Made by a program: the position numbers and the translations under genes. Below are positions 12,570 to 23,300 of a stretch of 64,000 nt of DNA, in pieces (the stretch's first letter is position 1; each line of letters begins with the position of its first letter). Source of the DNA: Mya arenaria (taxonomy: Eukaryota; Mollusca; Bivalvia; Myida; Myidae); the NCBI RefSeq assembly GCF_026914265.1, contig NC_069125.1, forward strand, positions 70,262,046 through 70,326,045. The letters run 5' to 3'. The notes under the pieces were generated by a model. That model had not been told where the DNA came from. It did not search any database and saw only the letters and a list, made by a program, of their open reading frames with translations.

Positions 12570-12919
12570 GAAAGTATTACACCTTTTTTTATTTTTTTGT
12601 CTTGGAAAGAACAAATTTTTCGCGTACAAATTTTTGCGTAAATGTCTGCCAATGATAAAAGATTGCTGACAAAAGATCAGATCGCAGATTTCCATTTTCC
12701 GTTCGATAATTAATGTTTTATGGCTTAAACCATTACTAACGGTTTAAGAAAAATGCATAAACATCAATTTTTGAACACAAATATAAAAATCCGCGATCTG
12801 CTTTTTTGTAAGCAGTCTTATATAACTGGTTTCCATGGATTTTCGCAAAAATTTGCTCGTTCCAAGACAAAAAATAAAAAAGTTGTCAAAATGTGCAATC
12901 TGTGAGAGTGCAGCTTTAA
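12570..12919. mobile_element. Foldback MITE, family A (in duplication copy 1)
   Basis: The right end GAGAGTGCAGCTTTAA and the internal blocks TTTCGCAAAAATTTGCTCG, GATTGCTGACAAAAG and GGCTTAAACCATTACTAAC match the elements at 3157 and 58435. The left terminal repeat is worn or lost. A second copy created by the duplication lies at 15295-15644. Confidence 0.7.
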
Positions 12920-13138
12920 GTAAGCAAATATGCTGGCCAGAACAGATCAAGAGATCTGCTTTAAGATAAATCGGAGGGCGCCTAATTGCCTGGCTTGATC
13001 TCTGCTTGGGTTTACACCTACACATGGGAAAAGTGAGTGAATTAACATGTTTTCCACCATTAAAATTTTTTAGAGCTTAATGTTTATGATCTTTATACTT
13101 ATCATCGTAAGTTAAAATAGATCTTACCTTCTACTTCA

Positions 13139-13179
13139 CACACACACACATATATATATATATTTATATATACATATAT
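13139..13179. repeat. (CA)n(TA)n alternating purine-pyrimidine tract
   Basis: A (CA)n run is followed by (TA)n with short interruptions, directly before the miniature LTR element. The insertion of that element probably split one longer TA-rich microsatellite, since (TA)n resumes at its right end (13840-13873). The duplicated tract lies at about 15864-15904. Confidence 0.8.
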
Positions 13180-13836
13180 TGTAACGGTCTGCTGAAGGCG
13201 GCGGATAAGCGCTCATAAGTCAATTGTAACAGTCCGCTGTAGGCGTTTGATTAGCGTTCATAATAATGTAATGGTCCGCTGTAGGCAGCGGATGTGTGTT
13301 CATAGTATCACATTTCTTTATAGACGGAAGTATGTTCATAGTCCGTATGTTTACGTGGTTGGTAATATGCAAATTAGCAAAAGTCTGGGTTCCATGTGGA
13401 TAGAGAATTGAGTGTATATAAAGACCAGTGGACCCCTTCAGGGTCGAGCATGCTTTTCTCTGAAGGGATCTGTTGGTGTTTGTTACTTCCTACTTTACAA
13501 ATGATGGTGGTGGCAGCGGTCGGATGTTGGCAACTGTGGGAATGACCACGACTCAGAGGCGAAAATGTAACGGTCCGCTGTAGGCGGCGGATAAGCGTTC
13601 ATAATAATGTAACGGTCCGCTGTAGGCGGCGGATGTGTGTTCATAGTATCACATTCCGTTATAGACAGAAGTACATACATAGAACATATGTTTACATGGT
13701 TGGTAATATGCAAATTAGCAAAGCCTGGGTTCCGTGTGGATAGAAAGTTTAGTGTATATAAAGACCAGTGGACCCCTTCAGGGTTGAGCATGCTTTTCTC
13801 TGAAGGGATCTGTTGGTGTTTGTTGCGTCACACGTT

Positions 13837-13839
<3 letters not shown>
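13180..13839 (+). mobile_element. Miniature LTR retrotransposon (TRIM-like), copy 1
   Basis: LTR 1 spans 13180-13499 (320 bp) and LTR 2 13566-13839 (274 bp). Both start TGTAACGGTC and end in TTACA, and each holds a TATATAAAG promoter box. The 66-bp interior begins with a likely primer binding site, TGGTGGCAGCGGTCGG (about 13505-13520), close to the complement of a tRNA-Leu 3' end. It ends with a purine-rich tract, AGAGGCGAAAA, next to LTR 2. There is no coding sequence, so it is non-autonomous, probably a relic of a Ty3-like family. The flanks are TA-rich. The 5' LTR portion is built of ~43-bp iterations, three in LTR 1 and two in LTR 2. Differences between the LTRs suggest it is older than the tandem duplication. 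Confidence 0.75.
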
Positions 13840-13877
<38 letters not shown>

Positions 13878-15294
13878 ATCTGAACACCACAATGTTTTTG
13901 TTATCAGTTGTTACATGGCCAAATTGTCACTAGCATATTAAACCCAAGGTCATATCTTAATGATGAAATTGTGTATTAATTAATTGTAGATGTGACAATC
14001 AAAATTGATGTATATGTATGATTATGTCTTGTTTTTATTCAATGACAGTTTCTAGATTCAGTGTTAGAGGAAGGTTTAATCATCATTGCATCATATGCAG
14101 GGAAAGTAACATTCAGGATTAATCATGAAATCCAGCTTGAGCTTTAATTTCAGATTGTGGGTCATTTGTTTAGATTGTTAATTGTTTTTTTAAAGAAATT
14201 TGCAACAAAAATAGTAAAAATGCATCTAATTTGTAAAAAATTTTACTTGGTCTAAAAATAGCCCGTTAACTCAGTTTTAGGCCTGTCCAATCCATCATAC
14301 ATACATGAACCACACTAATTTTTCATTCCAGCTACAAGTTTAGTATGTGGTTGATTCTTGTATCAAATCTGCTAGCCACTGTCAGATTGCAAGTTAGGTG
14401 CTACGCCTAACACCCAACAAAGTGGCCTGCCATACCCTGGAGCAGTTCAATCAGGCTGTCTGCCAGATTGATCATGTCTCGCCATTAGGAGCTATCAAGA
14501 CTCTTTTACTTTTTAAACCTAATCTGTACCTCCTTTTTTTAACTTTGTTTTTAAAAAGTACTGTTTCTTTCACAACTTTTACTAACATTCTTGCAGTTTG
14601 ATGCGCAAATGTCTAGGTCCCCAGTAGGTTTTGACATTAATGGAAGATAGATAGATAGATAGACATCCCAGCAGTGTAAATTCAAATTTCTATGAAAAAT
14701 ATTATTGCCTACTATTAAACACATTTTTATTTATGTCATAACGCCAAAAAAACATGTTCATATATCATAAAACAGTAACATGTGTCGATTGTTTATCAAG
14801 TATCCCGATATCTGTAAATCTGGGACAAATCTGACGGGTTATGTACATGTATAAAACGGCATTCGTGACCAAGAATATATTTAGTGTGAAAATAACGACT
14901 CTATTGACAAATTCAATCCAGTTTAGATCACTGTCCAATATGTATTGAACAATTTTGTCATTATTATTCAACATTGATGCATAATATTACTATATATTCT
15001 TTGCACAGTGTTAAATGGTAGAGAGTTGTAGTGTTACAGGGATACATAAGAAATGTTAAAATAATAAAAAAGTATCCCTGATCGCTCATTAAAGTATCCC
15101 AGATCGCTCATTATTGAAGCTAAGGAAAGTGTGCCTAGTGCGCTCCTTGAACCCATGACCACCGCAACAGTAGCATGGAGATCAAACCAACTGAGCTTAC
15201 CGGGTAGCTGGTTCTGATCCACGGGCTTCACACACTGCAGATCTGTAGTGTTATAAAGGAGACCTAACACCTTCCAAAACCCCTCTTTCCGTTA

Positions 15295-15644
15295 GAAAGT
15301 ATTACAACTTTTTTTATTTTTTTGTCTTGGAAAGAACAAATTTTTCGCGTACAAATTTTTGCGTAAATGTCTGCCAATGATAAAAGATTGCTGACAAAAG
15401 ATCAGATCGCAGATTTCCATTTTCCGTTCGATAATTAATGTTTTATGGCTTAAACCATTACTAACGGTTTAAGAAAAATGCATAAACATCAATTTTTGAA
15501 CACAAATATAAAAATCCGCGATCTGCTTTTTTGTAAGCAGTCTTATATAACTGGTTTCCATGGATTTTCGCAAAAATTTGCTCGTTCCAAGACAAAAAAT
15601 AAAAAAGTTGTCAAAATGTGCAATCTGTGAGAGTGCAGCTTTAA
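15295..15644. mobile_element. Foldback MITE, family A (in duplication copy 2)
   Basis: Same sequence as 12570-12919 with one base difference near its left edge. It arose by segmental duplication and not by transposition. Confidence 0.7.
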
Positions 15645-15904
15645 GTAAGCAAATATGCTGGCCAGAACAGATCAAGAGATCTGCTTTAAGATAAATCGGA
15701 GGGCGCCTAATTGCCTGGCTTGATCTCTGCTTGGGTTTACACCTACACATGGGAAAAGTGAGTGAATTAACATGTTTTCCACCATTAAAATTTTTTAGAG
15801 CTTAATGTTTATGATCTTTATACTTATCATCGTAAGTTAAAATAGATCTTACCTTCTACTTCACACACACACACATATATATATATATTTATATATACAT
15901 ATAT

Positions 15905-16561
15905 TGTAACGGTCTGCTGAAGGCGGCGGATAAGCGCTCATAAGTCAATTGTAACAGTCCGCTGTAGGCGTTTGATTAGCGTTCATAATAATGTAATGGT
16001 CCGCTGTAGGCAGCGGATGTGTGTTCATAGTATCACATTTCTTTATAGACGGAAGTATGTTCATAGTCCGTATGTTTACGTGGTTGGTAATATGCAAATT
16101 AGCAAAAGTCTGGGTTCCATGTGGATAGAGAATTGAGTGTATATAAAGACCAGTGGACCCCTTCAGGGTCGAGCATGCTTTTCTCTGAAGGGATCTGTTG
16201 GTGTTTGTTACTTCCTACTTTACAAATGATGGTGGTGGCAGCGGTCGGATGTTGGCAACTGTGGGAATGACCACGACTCAGAGGCGAAAATGTAACGGTC
16301 CGCTGTAGGCGGCGGATAAGCGTTCATAATAATGTAACGGTCCGCTGTAGGCGGCGGATGTGTGTTCATAGTATCACATTCCGTTATAGACAGAAGTACA
16401 TACATAGAACATATGTTTACATGGTTGGTAATATGCAAATTAGCAAAGCCTGGGTTCCGTGTGGATAGAAAGTTTAGTGTATATAAAGACCAGTGGACCC
16501 CTTCAGGGTTGAGCATGCTTTTCTCTGAAGGGATCTGTTGGTGTTTGTTGCGTCACACGTT

Positions 16562-16564
<3 letters not shown>
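15905..16564 (+). mobile_element. Miniature LTR retrotransposon (TRIM-like), copy 2
   Basis: This is the duplicate of 13180-13839 made by the 2.7 kb tandem duplication, with the same LTR-interior-LTR structure. The following (TA)n tract is 36 bp here and 34 bp in copy 1. Confidence 0.75.
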
Positions 16565-16604
<40 letters not shown>

Positions 16605-17301
16605 ATCTGAACACCACAATGTTTTTGTTATCAGTTGTTACATGGCCAAATTGTCACTAGCATATTAAACCCAAGGTCATATCTTAATGATGAAATTGTG
16701 TATTAATTAATTGTAGATGTGACAATCAAAATTGATGTATATGTATGATTATGTCTTGTTTTTATTCAATGACAGTTTCTAGATTCAGTGTTAGAGGAAG
16801 GTTTAATCATCATTGCATCATATGCAGGGAAAGTAACATTCAGGATTAATCATGAAATCCAGCTTGAGCTTTAATTTCAGATTGTGGGTCATTTGTTTAG
16901 ATTGTTAATTGTTTTTTTAAAGAAATTTGCAACAAAAATAGTAAAAATGCATCTAATTTGTAAAAAAATTTACTTGGTCTAAAAATAGCCCGTTAACTCA
17001 GTTTTAGGCCTGTCCAATCCATCATACATACATGAACCACACTAATTTTTCATTCCAGCTACAAGTTTAGTATGTGGTTGATTCTTGTATCAAATCTGCT
17101 AGCCACTGTCAGATTGCAAGTTAGGTGCTACGCTATTCTACCAACTGAGCTAACCTGCCCAGATTACTTACATACAATCTATTCCATGGAAATGATCATC
17201 ATAACAATTCAGCACAAATCTAGCCTTTACCAGTACTTTTTAAGTTTGTGCTGTTTGTATTATATTTCAATCTTCTTTTGTTCCAGACATTCAGTGAAAA
17301 G

Positions 17302-20300
17302 ATGGAAAAGCAAGATGATGTTGAAAGTAAGATCATTACAAAAAGTTGAATGTTGTATTGTGTTGTTTTTGTATTATTATTATGAAGCCTTAGTTAAAGA
17401 AATTACTTGTCTTTTGAATTTATCGAAAAAAAATATTGATTTATCAAAGTGTAAACATAATTAAACATTGTCCTAAGTAAAAAATTATTTGTTAAATTAT
17501 TCTAAAAATGCTTGCCATTATTTTTTGTAAAATATAGGCAAGTATGGTGCTAGTATCAAAAAGGTAAATATGTGTTCCAGGAATTGTCTCTTCTGTCTTG
17601 TATTTGTTAGAGATAATATCATCTTTATTTTCAGAGTTGACCGGCATTATTTTCACAGCATTAAGTACAGAGCATGTTCCTTTAAGTCTAGATGAAATCT
17701 GCCTGAGAAACAAACATCTGAGAAAGCGGAGAACTGCTACACAAAATGTGCTGAATACATTTGTCAACAATGATATATGTATGATTATCAACCAAAAATA
17801 TATCCTTATAGAGAATGCTGAGAAATCAGGTGAGTTAGACACATTAACATAAGGATGATTTTGTTTGGCGTCAGCATCACACGTTTCAATCTCTTTTGAA
17901 CGACTTGATGTACTGTAGAGATATCACTTTATTATGTACATTGCTCATAGTAAGTCAAAAGGTTCAAGGTCATTGCAGCCTTTACTAAAAAAAATTATGG
18001 CTTCCAACAGGCTAAAAAATAAACAATTATCATAAAATTAAATTAACTCAATAGTTATGACTTATTTAAACACAGTTACATGCATAAAAACATATTTTTT
18101 CCCTTTCAATTTATTAAATATTGTTTTTATGCTTCCAAAATTTACTAGTAGGTGTATGTTATTGCATTTTTGTAACCATGGTACATCTTTTCTTTCAGAG
18201 CACACATATCAAACACAACTAAGTAACCAACTAAGTAGCCTTGAGGTGGATGGTGACTTGACTTCCAGTTTTTCAGGTTAATTAAAAGTAAAGGTGAAGT
18301 GCCTATTTGTGACATCAAAGTGTGTGCTCCTTGAATCCTCAATATTTGTGGATACAAAAACAGGAATTTGTTTTGGTCTTTTCTTTTTGACATGTAATTA
18401 ATTTATTATAAACAAATTTACAAAACATGTTCTCTTTAGTAAATAGATTTTACGATATAAATTATTGTCTGCAACTGAGTAAACAGAGATACATTGAAAT
18501 AATGATTATTTTATTACAGAGGGGACAAATCACAGCAGAGAGTTGCCCCGGGTTGAGGCTAGAGGGGGTCAGGCCACAGGGCCCAGGCATCAAAGGGCAA
18601 TGGAGAAGTGCAGCATGGATATGGCAGTGGCTGTCAGATCAAATAGTAGGTGTTGTTAGATAGTTCAGTGATGGCTAAACACAGGGAGAAGGGGGTTTCT
18701 GATATGATAGAAACCTTATTTTTATACATACTGATTTTCATAATTTTAAATGCCTTGAATCTTTTTTTAAATGTACTTGTATAAGCAAATGGATTTTGAT
18801 ACAAACAGTAAGGGCAGGTGTTTAATTTCTTGAGACCAACTATTATATTTTTATGGCTTATAGTTAAATTTGATTGAATTTCCCTTTTCAGTATGTATTG
18901 TAATAATTTTGAATTTTTCATTAAAATCATGACTTAAAAATTAAACAATATGACTTTAATTACTATATTTTTTGCAGGTACTGTTCAACGTCACATTTCT
19001 GAAAAGTCCTTGGTTCCTTGTGATTCGCCAGAAGTCAGGCAGTATATAGGTCAGTCATGCTAATGTTGGCTAATATGGGAAATTGTGCACTGCAATTTTT
19101 GCGACATTTTACTCTGTCTAGAGGAGTTAAGGTCCTTGACCTTTTCAAAAATGGTCTGAAAAATATTGTACCACACGAAGCTCCAAAAGTATTGCAACTA
19201 AACAATTGGAAATTCATAGAAATTTTGTTCATCATGGGAAATTGTCCACTTTCATTTTGTGTTATATTTCACTTAGTCTGACAAGAGATTTGGCCCTTGA
19301 CTTAGTAAAAAATGGTCTGAAAATTCTTGTGTTGCATGTAAGGAAGATCGAATAGGATTGAACCTAGTTTACTCACAATAATCTTTATAGGAATGTATTT
19401 ATCTTGAGAAATGATGCACCTACAATTTGTGACATTTCACTTTGTCAAACAAAAGTTATGGCCATTGCTTTTAGTAAAAATTGCTCTGAAAAATATTTCA
19501 ATGTCTTGTATAGAAGAAAGAATTCTAAGAACTAATATGGTTGATTTGTGACAAATAATTGGAATTCAGATGTTTTCCATCTTAATAAACCTTATTGTCC
19601 GTTATATCTAAAACATTAATGTATGAATTGTTTGCAGATATTTTACAGTCAATAAATGACTTCATGATGAAACAGTCTCTCCCCTTAAAGGCTAAGGACA
19701 TTGCCCAGGGAACCAAGCTTGGACAATCACGAACTAGTGTCAACCGCTATCTGTACTGTTTAGAGAAAAAGGGAATACTAACTGTTAATGATAAAAGAGA
19801 ATGGACATTTTCTCGTGCAATAACAGGTATGGTATACAACCCGAAAAGCCATTACATGACCACTGTTAGTAGATGCCAACTCTTATCCATTGTTGTTGTG
19901 TAATTTCCAGTCAATAAAAGGGCATAACTCGACATTAATAAAAGCAATAGTTATTGACCTTGATTCACAAACTATGTATTGTTATTGGTATCAAGTTTGT
20001 GCTCAAGTACAAATCCACTGATGACAAGGCTGATGAGGACATCAAGTCTATTATGATATCTTGAAAAAAGAAATTGAAAATAGACTAGCTCAACTTTCAT
20101 TAAGATTCGAAGGTCTCTAGAACTTCATTAGCTTTAAGTTTAACTTGGTACTCGTGTTGCCAGAGACAATAAGCACATGTACAGCAAGGCCCATTTTTAG
20201 TGATGATTAGCTTATGAAATACAATTGAAATATTGTTAATGGGCTACCAACATCGGCAATTAACGATTATGATTTTCAATTATCAAGTTTTTTAATCATT

Positions 20301-23300
20301 ATTTTACATGTACTTAAAAAACTACATAATCAGATTATCATTTGTTGAGTCATAGCATCTTATGTCCTTATTGGTTCTATGAATGTGCTAAGAAATACTT
20401 CATTCATTTTTTTAATTTCTCTTCGTCATTCCATATATTTGGCCAGCTTTGAGATATAAAAAATGGCATTAAAGTTATTGCAATAAACATATTTGTTTTT
20501 TTTATACCCATGTTTAGAATGGAAGCGTATTTAGAATTATTTCCGAATTGTTGATTGTTTAATGTTGTACATTTCGAAAAATTGACAGAACATCTAACAC
20601 TACCAATTACTCTGGCTTTAATTATTGTCATAGTTTGAAAAAGCAAAAACGTGACCATGATTTAATAACCAATCAAGTTATTCTGTCTCCACAATTCATT
20701 GGGAGACATATTGTGTTTGCCCTGTCCATCAGTAAGTCCATCTGTCACTCTTCATTTCCACTCAATAACTATAGAACACTTGGACTCAGGGAACTTCATA
20801 CTTGATATGCAGGTTGGTCATGACCAGAAAATGGCCCTTTTGATCTTGAGATCAGTAGGTCAAAAGTTGGTGACCTTCAGATGAAAAATATGGTTTCACT
20901 TAATATCAAAGAACAATACCATGAAACTTTGTACCATGGTTAACATTGACAATATACATATGTGTACTAGTAGTAAAGCATACTGTTCTGGCTTTAATGA
21001 CTGTTAACTCCTGACTATTGACATTTTAAGAAAATTCTGCAAACTTGTTTTACTTGGCAATAACTTAATAAACATTTAAAATATTCCCTTCTCCCAATTC
21101 AGATAAGAAGATCCAAAAATTTGGCCATGCTGGAAATCCTTATCTTGCCCATGGGCAAAGATACAAAAAGAACCTGTATGAAACTACTCTTTTATTGTCA
21201 TCACACAATTACCTCTCTCGTTGAAGACCGTCTTCTGTAGCACCATGGAAACCTTATCTTGTTGCAATATTTAAAATTCTAATAAATCTTTTATCGCTTC
21301 AAATGGCACCAAAAAATGTTTTCACACTGCATTCAAGAAATAATGCTGTACTTTCTTGAGAACTATTTATTTTAAAGAATGATTTGACTATTTACAACAA
21401 TGAATTATCACATATCTATATGCGGAATATTTTCAAATGCACAAACGAGTTCCAGCGAAATAATACATTTAAAATTTAGGTTGTTTTATTAAATATCATT
21501 AAATAATTCTTTGCATAACCAACTCCTTATGTAAGTAGTTACATGTATTGAGTCAGAAGGGATAAGTAAATATATTTTTGATATTATTTCACCTTTGCCA
21601 ATGTCCTTCAGGTGATGAGATGGAGGTGTGTGCAGCTCAGCTGGCTAAGAAACCATCGTCATCATCATCATCAACGTCAACGTTGTCATCATCATTGCCA
21701 TCATCGACATCAACAGCAGGTATATAGACAATGAATCAGTCTGAATTGTTTAGTCTTTTACCACCATTAGCCAGTGTTTTGAAGTTGACTGTGAGAGACA
21801 CGTAAATTGTGCATGAAATAAGTTTAATTATTTCTATAACTTTCTGCCACATGTGTGGAAACCAGTGATATAAGTATTCTGGCAAAAAATCTGATGAAAG
21901 CTTTTCATATTTACATTCGAAAATTGATGTTTTACTAACACAAAAGTAACATTTTCGGCTGTTTTGACGATTGAGATCTGTTCTATCGAGAGTTATCTTG
22001 CAGGACTGAATTGAAAGCATCAGTTGAAGCATCGATATGTCATTTTACGAACTTCAGTGTAATACAAGAACCATAACTTTGTGACCAAATCTTATCAACT
22101 TGATATGAATACGAGTACAATTTGTTTTAGCACTATGTACTGAGAGAAAATAATGAAAATTGAATGATTGATTAATTTTTCAATGGCTTTAGTTTTTATT
22201 GCAGAATTTCAAAAGCTTTCAATAGAAGTAAATGAAACTTAGAACATTAATTGATGGTGACTTTACGTATTTTAAGAACAATAACTCTGTGACCATTTCT
22301 GCCATAATTGCCTCCATTGACAAATATGTTTTAAAATTTAAGTCATGAATAATGATTATTATTTAACAGAAATTGGTTGATGCCTTACATGTGTGTACCC
22401 ATTTGAAGAACTGTCACCCCCAACCCTTCATATGAATCATGTTTTGACCTTACTAAACTTAGTTTGAGCTGTATTGGCATTGCTTTTGCTTCATTAAGAT
22501 GGGTTTGAGTAGTTGTACACAATGCCAGAAACTGACAGAAACATAAAAATAATATATATCTTTATGGTCATCTCCTCTTCCTGAAAAATTGGTTGGTGTA
22601 TAAATATATTGTATGTAAAAAGGTTTACATGTGTAAATAAATAAAATTAAATAACAGAACATGATTATAATCTGAGAGCAACATTTTTATTGCTATTGGT
22701 CCATATTCGCATAGTTACCCAAATTGGCTGTTAACCTTCAAATTGCCCCCTCTGTGAAAGATATTACCATTGAGGGTCCTTAGTCCTTATCAATTCCTGT
22801 GATGACTTTAGTGTTGTTAGTAATGAATATCATGTCTCATCACTGGTTTGTTACAGGTGGTCCAGGCGCAAGATGCCCATGCCCGAATGCTGGTCCCAGA
22901 TGCACCCACAACCATTACGAGGTCCACCAGCACATCCACAAGCACGAACACCACATACAGGTTGGAGACAACAATGCCATGTACACGAACTCACCACACG
23001 GTCAGTCACTTTGATCAGCTTTCAAATTATTTTAGGTTTAATTGTTTGAGCTTAGCAATTAATCATCCCAGTGTTTGCATGATGTAACAAGTTTGGGTAT
23101 GCCTGTTTACCTGATCCAGATTTTTAGGCAGGGCATTAAGGAAGGGAATAATTGTTTTAAGACTATGAGATGACTTAACAAATAGCAAACACAATGGCAT
23201 AAAGAACGATCATCATGCTGAGATAGGTGACTATAATTATGTTCAGGCTTATTTTATCTATGAATCAAAAGACAGGCTGAGGCCAAGTGGAAGGTATTTT

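Larger units (their letters stand above)
11686..14406. repeat. Segmental tandem duplication, copy 1 (2.72 kb)
   Basis: This block is repeated almost exactly at 14411-17133. It starts inside the LINE 3' end at CACCCAACAAAGTGG and ends at AGTTAGGTGCTACGC. By eye I find about four differences in 2.7 kb: two single-base changes, one shift in an A/T run and two extra bases in a (TA)n tract. The copies are joined directly by a few bases, in the same orientation. Inside are a LINE tail, a foldback MITE, a tRNA-like fragment (about 12404-12495) and a miniature LTR element. No host gene was found in it. Confidence 0.95.
14411..17133. repeat. Segmental tandem duplication, copy 2 (2.72 kb)
   Basis: Near-identical direct copy of 11686-14406, offset 2725 bp, or 2727 bp after the (TA)n tract. 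It ends at GTTAGGTGCTACGC and runs into a tRNA-like scrap (TCTACCAACTGAGCTAAC near 17136). The copy begins with a headless LINE 3' end, so the LINE insertion predates the duplication. It ends about 150 bp before the first recognised exon of the Z-alpha/RHIM gene. Confidence 0.95.

Noticed and set aside
13637-13933. 98-residue plus-strand frame (and its copy at 16362)
   Set aside because: It crosses LTR sequence and the (TA)n tract, giving an Ile-Tyr run; not a gene.
17072-17464. 130-residue frame over the start exon of the Z-alpha/RHIM gene
   Set aside because: It runs through the intron and the acceptor in a frame other than the spliced product.
21736-22032. Possible fourth family-A MITE
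   Set aside because: Phrases such as GAAACCAGTGATATAAG and TTCGAAAATTGATGTTTTACTAA resemble the family, but the inverted ends are not recognisable; too weak to call.
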